64,000 nucleotides of DNA from positions 4,075,797-4,139,796 of the forward strand of contig JAQFVV010012498.1 in assembly GCA_028023455.1 (NCBI GenBank), in the 5' to 3' direction. This document shows, piece by piece, positions 46,487 to 64,000 of the stretch. The notes under the pieces were generated by a model. The model worked only from the letters and a program-made list of their open reading frames with translations. It searched no databases and was not told where the DNA came from. The DNA comes from Epiperipatus broadwayi (taxonomy: Eukaryota; Onychophora; Udeonychophora; Euonychophora; Peripatidae). Each line of letters begins with the position of its first letter. Within the stretch, counting starts at the first letter, position 1. The position numbers and the translations under genes are program-made.

Positions 46487-48260
46487 TGTAGCCTTTGGGT
46501 TTGCCCAAGACTCCATTTTCTGAATTAACTATGTAAGATAATGTTTAATAAAAAATTTCCTCATAGTTTCTATATTTTTTTCTTCACTAGACAAACTTTC
46601 TAGCCAATGCTAGGTTTGAACCATATTCTTAGGGATTGCGTACGTTTTACTTGGTAGGCAATCTAAACATTTGTCATTAAAAGATTTCTAGGCCAAAGAT
46701 TGTTTTATTTAATGTTAATTTGTGGGACAATTTAATATTAAAGATATAATTTATTAGATAAGCAATATTATACATCATTTAATAGTTGGAGATTGGAAAG
46801 AAAGGAGGGGGTGTACGGTTTGTAAAACTACTTTAGAGAGTGAAAATTGATAGTCATAGTTTTACATTGACAGGTTCGAACTAAATAGTTCATAAAATTA
46901 GATTGTAAAATAAAAAATTAAGGATTAAAATATTAAATGATCAGTTTAATTAAAATTGTATATATGAGACATGCATGTGTGTATTTAATCTAGTTGTGGA
47001 TTTTAATTATAAAGTTTACAATTAAATAATAATTATTCCATGTCATCTCATGGGGAACTCCTTAAAGAAGGAATTAAATCATTTTAATAGTTTATTCATA
47101 GCAGCCAAAATTTCAGTCAAGAATCTGGGTTTGAAGTTAGTTGCTATACATTTTTTATTATTATTATAAAAAAGTAAAAGTGGGGGGGAAAAGCTTCCTT
47201 TCCTTTATTTTGAGAGAGAGTTCTGGCATTTGTTCTTTGGTGTGATTTCCACGAGCATAGAATTACCAAAGTAAATTACTAGAGTGATTTAAGAGATATC
47301 TATAACAACATGCATTTAAGTTTAAAATTAATTGGTGATTATGTATTGGAATGCAGATATGAAGTTGGCTGGTGGTTTTTCAAGAGGGCAGAAGTTTAAA
47401 ATGACATGAAAGAAAAAGAAACAATAGGCAATTAATCAGGAAAACATTGACCAGACTATGGAAGGGTTATTGGAAGGTCACTCTTGGGGGAGGGGGGATG
47501 AAGGAAGCCAAACCCTAATAAGAGCTCACTCTTTTGTTTATAAAAAAGAAATATTTTTGGCTGGTCTCTATTATTGGTTATCTCTTTGCCAGGCTCTCAT
47601 CTTCGGTTTTATAGAGAAGCCTTGCTGTAAAAGTTTAAATAATTTTTTTTTAAAGAAATAAAGAAAAGAGAGAAAAAGAAATCATTTATTGTTAGTTATT
47701 CTATCTGTCTCTTGAAACAAACTTAGCCAAATTTGATAGTATAAGTAAAAAAAAAAGATTCTCGAGTAAATTTTTATTGGTGCACTTTATTCTTCCCAAA
47801 ATTAATCAATGTCATGATTTGTATTATATAATTAATTTATTAGGAATAGGCAAATGGTAAAATTTAAACTACAGAAAAAAATAATTTTGATAAAGCATCA
47901 AATCTGAACACTATAGTTCATATAAAGTGTTAAATCTAAATACTAAGTGAACTGAAAATACATCAAGAAGTGGACTTATATATTTAAAAATTAAAACAAG
48001 TTCTATTCAGCTGTAATCCACAGAAACCAAAATGAGGAAATCTTCTCAGCAGCATGAAAACTTTGTACATTTTGTCATAGGAATTGAACTCTAACACAGT
48101 GACTCTTTCCACATAAAATTTCCACATAAGTCATGTGCACACACAAACAAACCAAAGAAGAAAAAAAAAGAAAAAGGAAACCAGAAACCTGAAGGACACC
48201 GCTGGAGAACTATTTAAGTATATATTTTTATTATTTGATATTCATGTAGAACATTTAATT

Positions 48261-48263
<3 letters not shown>
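46483..48263. other. AT-rich sequence, nothing recognised
   Basis: The 67-codon frame at 47458-47661 has no motif. The sequence around 47200-47640 is slightly less AT-rich than its surroundings, but no splice-site or protein evidence supports an exon. Confidence 0.4.
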
Positions 48264-48303
<40 letters not shown>

Positions 48304-48316
48304 TGGATATATATGG

Positions 48317-48347
<31 letters not shown>

Positions 48348-48364
48348 CCATATATATCCATTTA
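48264..48364. repeat. (TA)n tract and (TA)n palindrome
   Basis: TA run 48264-48300, then an inverted repeat 48299-48364 with arms TTAAATGGATATATATGGATA and the complement. The same ATCCATTTAAC edge occurs at the (TA)n ending at 51294. Confidence 0.9.
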
Positions 48365-48399
48365 ACATTGATCCATGTTACAATTATAATTGTTATTAT

Positions 48400-48535
48400 T
48401 TTGGGGGTAGATGAAATTAATATCAAGTCATTCTGTATGTGCCTGTTAAATGCTTTCATTATTATTATCATTTAGGGGTAAATGAAATTAATACTAAATC
48501 ATTTTGTATGTGCCTTGTTTTAAATGCTTTACATT
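48400..48535 (+). repeat. Two-unit tandem duplication, ~71 bp
   Basis: GGGGTAGATGAAATTAATA...GTATGTGCCT...AAATGCTTT at 48403 is repeated at 48474 with about ten differences. Confidence 0.8.
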
Positions 48536-52123
<3,588 letters not shown>

Positions 52124-52133
52124 TTATATATAT

Positions 52134-52212
<79 letters not shown>
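52124..52212. repeat. (TA)n microsatellite, interrupted
   Basis: Three TA runs separated by AAATA and AATA interruptions. Confidence 0.95.
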
Positions 52213-54547
<2,335 letters not shown>

Positions 54548-54550
<3 letters not shown>

Positions 54551-57500
54551 AATCCAGTACTTTTGGGTACATTGATTTATTTAGCATTATTTGTGCATGA
54601 AATCAATGTTATTCTTTAGAAAAATAAAAATATAAAATAAAAGTAATAATATTTGGTTAGTAAAGTGTGCTATCCATTCACTTAGACATGGTTTGTGTGA
54701 ATAAATAGTATATTCCCTAATGCAATATCATGTTTTTTTTAAAAAAGGACATGAATAATATAAGTAAGATATTGTTATAAGAGCAAGTTAATATAATTTA
54801 AAACAAATGTAATAAACTATAGTTAGATCTTAAGTGATTATAGAAAGAAGAAAATACCATAAACGTCAATTAAAAAATTTTAAGATCATCTTATTCTAAG
54901 GAAAAGTAACTTCTGGTAAATTCATTTTGAAGAAAATAATTTTAAGTGTAATTAAAATTACAGATAATTGTTGGTTTGAATGTAGTTATTATTTTCATTA
55001 TTAAACTTATTTGTAATACATTTTAAATAATACTGAAAACTATATGATTGTAATAAGTTTCTTTTCTTTTGTTTATGTTATAATCAAATGATTTCTTGGT
55101 AGAGGTCGCTAGAGTTAAATAGAATGACCAATTCATACTCAAGTCATTTTTTTATATAGTTTGCTCCTGACTTTCAAAAGTTTAACAGTGCAAAATTTTA
55201 TAACATTATTATTTTTTATTTTGAAAACAATAAATTGGCAAGATAATTAAAATTTAATCTAAAATGAATGGGTAACAGTTTTGGTAAGGCATTCTGCTAT
55301 TTGATGTTATTTTTTACAATTTAAAACTTTCTACATTTAAAGTTTATTGCTTCTTGAAAGTTAGATTTGTTAAACAAAGCTAAAAATGAAACAATTAAAT
55401 AAAAGGATTGAGCAAATTCTTATTTTAACTAAATTAAGGAGAACAAATATTTTCCAAGTTGGAAATAATTATTTAATAACTTGTTCTTTATTGGTATTTT
55501 TTTGGTACAGAAGAAAAATAAGTAGAAAGAACATAAAAATAAAACAAAGAAATAGAAACATTTTTTAGTGCTTTTTAAAAATAAATCGTCTCTGTTATCA
55601 ATAATGAAGAAATTGTATACAGAGGAATATATTTAATTCACTACTAACTATCTAGGAAAAATAATAATCATAATAATATTAAACAATATACCTGCATTTT
55701 TTAAAAAGGAAAATGAAAATCTTTCTTGAAGTAAATATGAAAATTAAATACGTGCATTCTTTAAAGGAAAAATACTATTTGGAAAATAAATTGTTAATAT
55801 TATGAAAGATAGCTTAATAATTTCTTTATTGACTTAAGAATAAAATTAAAATATATAGTATACTGTATGCAAGATGAAATTTCTTATAACTTCATCCATT
55901 CTATATTTCAACTTCTGTTATTATCATAGTAATCTATAGGAAAAATTGTGCATTTTCTTCAATGTTCTAGCTAGTTAATTATACATATAATATTCAAATA
56001 CTGTGTCTGTTTATCATCAATGTGATAATATTCGTTTTCATTAGGATTCAAATTTTTATCATTATAATCCAATTGGGATTAAGCTTCGTTTTACTATTTT
56101 TTATTATGTTTATTGCTACAATTGCCACATAAAAGAAAACTTTTCATTAGAGGAAAAAATAATGCATTTATTACTTTCAGTGCTTTGTAAAATGTGACCG
56201 GATGAAAACTCTTTACCTGGACAAACATCTCAACTAAAATAGTTCTGCTGATGAGATAATATGCATCTCTTTATTTAATGTTGTTTTTTTTAAAGAAAAA
56301 CTAATGGGTAAAAAAAAAAAATTTTGTTTTATAATATCAACGTATGATATGGTTTATATCTGTCACACAATATTTTAATGATCTTGTAATGATAAGTACA
56401 TGTCTTACTATCTTTACTCTGGGTTAATTTTGTATTTAATATGAAGTAAAATCTTGAAATATATCTGATTTATTACATGCAAATGGAGATATGAACTTTG
56501 CATGTTAGGTACTTAAAAGAAAAAAAATGTTTTATATTTATTTTAATGGGTAAAACCATATTTAAATTTATCAGATGTAACTCTGAAAAGAAAAAAATAT
56601 GCTATAATAAGTTATTTCTTGCTGAAAGTTTCAACAGAATTTATATTATATTAATTAAGTAATTTAGTAACAGTTATTCTTTAATAGCACATCCACTTTA
56701 TTTAGTTTAAGCTGGTATGCTAAACATTGCTTTTGAATATTTCTTCATTAAAATTAAAATTATTATATTTTTCTGCTGTCATTCCATTGGTTTTAGATAT
56801 TGATTGCAGTATACATTTTAATATAGGTTTATTATTATTAGTGTGTTTTGCTATCTTGCCTAAGTGTAGTATTGATATATTCTTAATCTCAGCATATTTT
56901 AATACTTATAATGTATTTTATTTTGTGGGATGAAAATGCTCTCCCCAAAATACTTTATTTTTCATGGGAGGATTAGTTTTTGATATAATGTTATGGCATG
57001 TTTGATAGTCCATGTGATCAATTCTCATGAATAGAATGATCAAGAGTTGATATAATATTTAGTATACTTAAGGTATTTTAAATCCCAAGAGAGGATTATA
57101 CTTGGTGCATGTTCATTTCTTTAGGTGGTGAGATATAGATTCCACACCTATACATTTTTATGCCTGAGAAATAGGCTAGAAACCACCAAATGCTGCAGTG
57201 TAGTATTTTACTCTGCAGACATTAGTTGTTATTCTGCATTCCTCATGTGAAATTAAAAATAGTTCCACCATAGAATGTGTAGCTTATTGTGCTCTTTTAA
57301 AGGTTATGGCAAGGGTAAATGTTAGATTTGATGTGTTAGTTCCTCAAGGTGCACTTTAGTATCAGTAGTACCTTAGTAATTGAGATCAATATCTGTATTG
57401 TGCTATCGAGCCTTGCTGGTAGTTCACAAGCAAACCAATGAAGAAAGTTAATTTAAAATTGGGTATTTTAAAATGCTTATTTGGTGAGGGAATGTTCGAA

Positions 57501-59182
57501 CACGATATTTAGTATAAATTAATAATTAAGAAATATTCATAGTTTGAATTACATTTATAATTAAATATTTATCATAATGCAGGTGGACCTTAATTTAAGC
57601 ATGAAATTGTGAATGGGACTTCTTATCAATGACCCATAACTAGTAATAAGTTATTTAATTATACACCATAACTTAGTTAACTTTATTAGTAATAGAGTAA
57701 TAATTTAAGAGGATTGTATTGAACCCATTTTATTAAATTACACAAATCATATGTAATAAATTTTGCGTACTTCATATCGTAATATTAATAAAAAATAGTT
57801 AATCAATAACTTAAAGTAAAATATTTATAGAAAGTTTAGTAAAATTACAGATTAGTCTATTAGTAAATCAGATGCACATTTTGGCTAATTAATCCAGTAC
57901 AATAGGGTGACTTCAAACATGTGATAATTTATAAGTTTAATGTATACCCGAATAAAAAACAAATTAATATGATAATTTATGTTTAGTATCAATGTGATAT
58001 TATCTAATAAATTTGCATAATTTATTTAGTTCTGTGTTAATAATAAATTATAGTCTTTTTAATATTCGTTGTGAATTTTTTTATACGCCAAATGTAAGTG
58101 TGTTTGCATAATATTTGCAAAACATTTTCTTGAGTCTGAAATCATCTCAAACTTTCGAAATCTTAATATACCAGATAGACAAATTTATGCAGATCTGAAT
58201 ATTTCATTTTATTTTAATGATAAGTATTTATGGAATTGCAAATTTCAGACTAAACTATCTTTAATTGTAATAATAAATTTATGTCCAAGTTATTAACCCT
58301 GACTGCATCTTAGTCCAGTCACATTTAGCTAAATTATTGAATTAATTAGTCTTATTTAATTTATTGTGTTGTCATGGATGATGGAGGGATACAAAAGGTA
58401 CATGTGTCTTTCTATTATTATGGCTGAGATTCTGGATAAAAAGGTTGTATTATTCAAAATTTTACGTCACTATTGATTATATATATCACTTCTTTTAATA
58501 ATATAATAGTTGCTATGATATGTGAGGACACATTAGCTTTTGAGGAAAGTGAATGTTTCCTATAGCCTACCAGAATTCCAGTCATGTGTGACAGCACAGT
58601 AGTGTTTCATTAAAGGTAAACAAAAAAACCCTGAGATTATTATTATCATTATCATTATTCTTTATTTAAGAAGTGATCGATTATTATTGATACTATAACA
58701 ATTTTTAGCATAAAAGAGTTAAATTTTTCAATTGTGCTATAAGAAAGGTGTTTTCAGATCATATTGCCAAATGATTTACATAATAGATTTTTTTTTCTTT
58801 TAGAAACATTAACAAGAACATGAAAAATTATCATTATTGTTTAAAGATGCATATACTTATAGTTCAGAGAATGAGTTTTTGGTCAGGAGAGGATGTTATT
58901 TTATTCTAAAATATTAATTAGGGAATGGTGACAGTTTTCTCTTTCTTCCCAATATATTTATTTTACTGATGATAATTTATTTTATGATATTCATTTCTTT
59001 CTTTATCTTAACTGCATATCTATGCAGCTGATTTTTTTTTAAAACTGATTGACCATTGAGCTAGGCCGAGTTTGTACATGGGCACGTTTGCATGTCACTG
59101 AATATACTTTACAAGGTTAGAAATGAATGGCCGACTATATAGTAGATATAGATGGCAACACACTATCAGATTATTTAGGTTA
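54548..59182. other. Long AT-rich stretch, nothing recognised
   Basis: About 4.6 kb without (TA)n, mobile-element motifs or coding frames above 68 codons. It is the longest repeat-poor segment of the window. Confidence 0.45.

Positions 59183-59236
<54 letters not shown>
59183..59236. repeat. (TA)n at a PLE 3' end
   Basis: TA run directly followed by AAACATTACAAGCATAAAGC, the terminal sequence of the PLE family seen at 10247. Confidence 0.95.
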
Positions 59237-59640
<404 letters not shown>

Positions 59641-59699
59641 ATAAAAAAGTAAAAATTATTTAGATAAAAACATTAGTGTGGATGGGCTAATGGCAAAAA

Positions 59700-60078
59700 T
59701 TTAGATAAATTGATAACTAATTGTAAGATGAAAGATGATCTAAAATATGAGAGGAATGGTTTATAAAATTAGATGTAATTTTTTGTAATATGGTTCACTA
59801 TGGACACACATCAAAGCAATTGGGAGAAAGAGCTAAAGAACACAACGATGCTATTGTTAGGAAAGATGATAGATCTGTGTTATATGTTCATTATTTACAG
59901 TACGGACATAAAATAAATTGTGTTGATAATACAAGTGTTCTAGATTATATTAAAAATGTTAATAGACATAAAATATATGAAACAAACTATATCATGTATA
60001 ATAAAAACAACTGTATGAATATATACAAAACATCCATTAAGTTGAATAATAAGTGGTTAATGGATAAAGAATGTATAG

Positions 60079-60080
<2 letters not shown>
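59700..60080 (+). pseudogene. PLE GIY-YIG endonuclease, second subfamily
   Basis: Plus-strand pieces read KDDLKYERNGMVYKIRCNF (about 59725-59780), then after a one-base insertion in a T run near 59781, CNMVHYGHTSKQLGERAKEH and NDAIVRKDDRSVLYVHYLQY, GHKINCVDNTSVLDYI and HKIYETNYIMYNKNN. VYKI plus VHYG are the GIY and YIG halves with the CxxC spacing, and GHKIN...SVLD..KN...K.YE is the usual C-terminal portion. The frame is open from 59790 to about 60080, where (TA)n replaces the 3' end. The sequence belongs to another subfamily than the 3' fragment just to the left. The missing RT and the frameshift make it inactive. Confidence 0.82.
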
Positions 60081-60173
<93 letters not shown>

Positions 60174-60289
60174 AAGCAGATGATCAGATGCTCAGATCCT
60201 GCTTCACAGCTCACATCCAATCTCCTACCATCTAACTATATTCAAACCCATCTTTACACATGTATATAAATAGCTAATAATATATATAT

Positions 60290-60385
<96 letters not shown>
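60081..60385. repeat. Two (TA)n tracts
   Basis: Runs at 60081-60171 and 60280-60385, separated by about 105 bases of less AT-rich sequence. Confidence 0.95.
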
Positions 60386-60387
<2 letters not shown>

Positions 60388-63300
60388 TTTGCTTAGTATT
60401 TTAACATAAATCATGTAAACACTTATGTATTTTAATTTAAAAATAATTTTATTTAAAAATATTCTCATGTGTATACAGACAGAAGTAATAAATCTATATA
60501 TATTTCAATGTAGGAGATTGCAAATAAATTAATAAAATTATATTATATATAAGGTATCATATATGAAACTTATTATTTTTTCATATATAATTTTGTAGCC
60601 AGAAATGATGCAATCTTGTTAAAAAGTCTCTTGAAAAACAATTACCCGGAAGACCCCTTAGATAAAATAAAAGATTACGATTTTGTAATAATAAAATAAA
60701 CCCATTAGTGGAAATTTTGTCCATGCTAGCTTGTTTTAAAATCATAAGATTTATTTTAAAACAATCGTTCAAGAAACTGATAACAAAATTGCATTGTTTC
60801 AAACATCTTACTAGATAAGAGTATCCAGTCAAACTATTTCAGATGAACCTTAAGTACGTAAACCGCCTCAGCTCCAGCAGAAGTTGCTAAGTTACATCTT
60901 CAAAATAAAAGTATATATACTGCTGGATTTGAATCCACAAGAGGGAGACCATAAAATAATTATGTTGCTATACATATTCCACACCAGTTTTGATTCACAC
61001 TCAATGTGCTGTGAGTAGGGGAAATTTCGCCTTTTCCCTCTGTTCTAATATGCTGTTCCCATAAATGAAGCTCTGCATCCCATACTGATGAACTTTGGAT
61101 ATTTTTCCAGTGAAAGTGAAATGCTAACTATTAAATAATAATGCTACCCTAGATCTAGTGAAACAATACCGATGGACTGACTCGTAGTAAAATCGCTCTT
61201 CCAAATAGCAAGATAAAGAGAACTTTGACTGCTCGTAATTCTTAAATCCTGCCTTCTCTGTAATATTTATATTTTAATCATCTATATTAAATGTCTTCAA
61301 AATATGCAATTCTTATAACTCTAGATAACTAATCAATATTAAGCCTCCTACAAAATGTTTTTCTTTTCTTTTATTTCCAAGTGGTAAATAATTTTCATTT
61401 AGATTTATGTATTTATATTTTAAAAGAAATGCCAATGATATTCTAAAATCACAAGCATATAATTCATTTTTGTTTTCCCCACCCATCATTTATCAGGTAA
61501 ATAACTTATAACTTAATCAAAACAAGTCTTATTCGACTTGCCCAGGTGCTCATGATTTTAGATAAACAAACTAATTATATTTTTATGTTTACTGTAGAAA
61601 AACAGATTGACATCTGTTTTTTATATTTTCCTTCCTAAATAATGTGCTATCTCTTATTATTAAATATATTATATATATCAAACCCATCATAGCTATTACC
61701 ACCACCCATTAATTTTGTATTAAATTATATATTTTCATAAGGGCATTTATTAACCAAGATTGAGATTTATTAAATGTGTGGGAAGTAATGAATAATATTA
61801 AGTAACATAATGTAATGGAGGGGGATCTTAGTTTTATATTTAATTAGAATTATTATTCATGTTTGTTTAACAAAGAAACCATACCATTATGCTGAGTATT
61901 TCATAATTTATGGGCAGTAAACATGTTTAGATAGTCTTTAGTGTTATATTTATATTGTATTATTAAGCGTTACATGCATAAAGGCCACTTTGTTTATATA
62001 TATTCATGCTTCTTTTCTCACATGGAGGTATTTGCTAAGTTGATCTCCATCGTTATTCTCAATGTCCTTGAACCAGGCTGTAAAACCACCCTGTGGACAC
62101 ATTTGATTGTATGTGCATGCATTATATGGGGATCACTCAGGAAAATCCAGCCCAATAATGCATAGGGGACCACTCTTCGTCATCCATGATTCACCTGTAC
62201 TTCACGCCAGGGAATCTTGGATTCTTTCATTCATCAAACTGACTCTGCCTCAGTTTGCAGAGGAAATTGGTCCACTTCATTATTAAAAATTCATGAAGCA
62301 TACTCCAGGATCCATAATTGGACCACCCCAATCTGCTGCCATGCACACACTGCCTTTCAGTGTATTATTAGTTGCCCAGAAATATCCATAAGTCGTAATG
62401 AGATGATTTGTTTAAACAGATATATTTCCATTAGTTCACTATGCATATCAATGTGATAAATTTAGTATCATTTATATAGTTATTCATTGTCCATCCTGCA
62501 CATTAATTATTTATAACTCAAATTAATAATAATATTAAATAACCAAATATAATATCTGCTTGTAAAATTATTTTCTTTTAAAATCAAGTAAATGCTCTTT
62601 TCGTCTCTCTGGGGGTGTAATGGTATTCTAATAATGTATTCCAATAGCGCTAATTCATTAAGTCACACATATATATTATTGGCATAGCCACAAATATCAT
62701 GTTATTGTTAAATATGAATTGAATATCTATATAATACTTATGAGGTTTAATGTCGGATAAATAACCCGACATGATTTTGTTATTAATAAATTTTAAATAT
62801 ATATATCAACTCTTGAACCATTGCTTTCTTTTAGTTAAGTTAATATATTAAGTTATTGATTATGCTAAATATGACTAGATGATCTCCGCTAAACACATAA
62901 TTAATATGCTAGGTCACAGCCTTCATTGCTCATAAAATATCACTAGTTGTTAAGTTAGTCTATCATTAAAGTTTAGCCTAGAGTCTTTTTGTGTCTCCTA
63001 TGAACGATGCCGGAGGTGAGAAGTAAAATAAATCGATGTCATTGGGATTTTTGTTCATAATGTTATAGATCTGGGAAATAGGCAAATAGGGCAGAGTTCA
63101 TGAGTGTTCCTGACCTTTGTATCTTGCGCACGATTGGATTTGAGGTACTTTTGCCTAGATGCTAGATATTATTATGCGTGAACATACAAATCTGACCAGC
63201 ACAATATATACATATATCCATTCAATATATATAACAGGGTAATTTTTTAGTAGGATTGAAAAAAATATCAGGTAATAGATTGTGTCAGATATCCATTTGT

Positions 63301-63480
63301 TTATCTGTCTTCTCATGTATTTATATATATGTTGCTTTAAGTACTTTAAATCGTGCTATTCTGGAACATATTGAAAAGGGCAAAAAAACATAATTTGCTG
63401 AAAAAGGCTTTTCTATGATAATGTTATAATTTGTAATCTTTCTTGCTTCTATATATGTATTTTTAAAAGATATTATTGAC
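60386..63480. other. AT-rich sequence, nothing recognised
   Basis: Frames at 60581-60832, 61941-62165 and 62217-62456 have no recognisable motif. The block 62020-62400 is less AT-rich; without a database search it cannot be called an exon or an element. Confidence 0.4.
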
Positions 63481-63484
63481 TAAT

Positions 63485-64000
63485 ATATCAAAACATGAGA
63501 CTATGAAGTGAGTTTACAAGTGGCAGAGCCAATACATTAAGCGAATATCCCATGGTATATTACCTTAATGGCATAAGAATACTATCCCTACTCCTACTAC
63601 TAACATACTACATTTATAGCACTCTTACATCTTTAATATAAACTAATTAAGTACATAACTCTTAATAAACCAATTTGAATATCTTCATTAAAATTAATTT
63701 AACTCAAATTATCTCAGGTTCTCTTAAATTACTTCTAAATTAAGGATAACTCTTGTAATAAAGTAAGATAAGGGATTTAATATCATTCCTAACTACAATT
63801 CAATAATACTAATAATAACAAAATAATAATACTATTCTTTAATCTATAATTCACTCTTCTATCTTTCTATTTATAATGTTGTTCTTGTATATCACATAAT
63901 AATAATGTAATGTAATTTTCTATTATCCATATGGCATCTTAAGTAAACATGTATGATATGATATAATATGAGAATATGTGGCAATCATTACTATGATAAC
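63485..64000 (+). repeat. AT-rich dispersed repeat, copy 3 (runs off the window)
   Basis: Starts AACATGAGACTATGAAGTGA, then GCGAATATCCCATGG and AATGGCATAAGAATAC. It stays collinear with copy 1 to the window end, including TATCACATAATAATAATGTA and GGCAATCATTACTA. It is closer to copy 1 than copy 2 is. Confidence 0.75.

Noticed and set aside
47458-47661. Possible host exon in a less AT-rich patch
   Set aside because: No domain, no convincing splice sites and a start/stop frame only 67 codons long.
56235-56265. CTGATGAGAT near 56247 as a hammerhead core
   Set aside because: No GAAA at suitable distance and no stem I partner.
62020-62460. Possible host exon or element in a less AT-rich block
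   Set aside because: Two short frames without motif; composition alone is not enough evidence.

Overview
This is an intergenic window from a very AT-rich animal genome. I found no host gene, exon, tRNA or rRNA I could defend. Nearly everything identifiable is a decayed mobile element or a simple or tandem repeat. More than two dozen (TA)n tracts, an RTE-type LINE, Penelope-like elements (PLEs) with GIY-YIG endonuclease remnants, a Ty3/Gypsy remnant, an LTR element and tRNA-derived pieces all point to a metazoan. The mix of PLE, RTE and very long (TA)n is compatible with a cephalopod mollusc such as an octopus. That species guess is only an inference.

Layout. 0.25-4.1 kb: AT-rich dispersed repeat (second copy 15.0-19.0 kb; third runs off the right end from 63.5 kb). 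5.0-7.9 kb: dead, nearly complete RTE-type LINE. 8.2-8.5 kb: ~105-bp tandem repeat. 9.3-12.5 kb: PLE 3' fragment, then a ~2.3-kb palindrome of two 5'-truncated PLEs head to head. 12.6-13.8 kb: tandem ~400-bp units, each with a hammerhead ribozyme (retrozyme-like). 20.1-22.2 kb: ~61-71-bp minisatellite split by a composite element with near-identical inverted arms, a second hammerhead class and a gag fragment. 24.9-28.6 kb: minus-strand Ty3/Gypsy remnant split by another head-to-head PLE pair. 29.3-35.9 kb: LTR retrotransposon with two ~1.67-kb LTRs; the left LTR holds a LINE fragment flanked by a 13-bp duplication. 36.6-39.0 kb: RTE 3' fragment, then a ~2-kb foldback element. 39.3-40.4 kb: second retrozyme-like array. 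40.4-41.4 kb: ~470-bp inverted/tandem family. 42.0-42.5 kb: decayed copy of the second hammerhead class. 45.6-46.4 kb: degenerate ~62-74-bp tandem repeat and a 149-bp hairpin. 59.2-60.2 kb: PLE pieces from two subfamilies, face to face. The rest is AT-rich sequence in which I recognise nothing.

How the parts work together. Two classes of type I hammerhead with minimal stem III occur here. One sits once per ~400-bp unit in two unlinked arrays, and its stem I shows a compensatory U-A to C-G change between loci. The other sits in a PLE-terminal-repeat-like module. The same window holds PLE coding remnants, the proposed source of enzymes for animal retrozymes. A second theme is head-to-head symmetry: PLEs, retrozyme-like arrays, the composite at 20.5 kb, the foldback at 37 kb, the hairpin at 46.3 kb and many (TA)n tracts are all inverted repeats.
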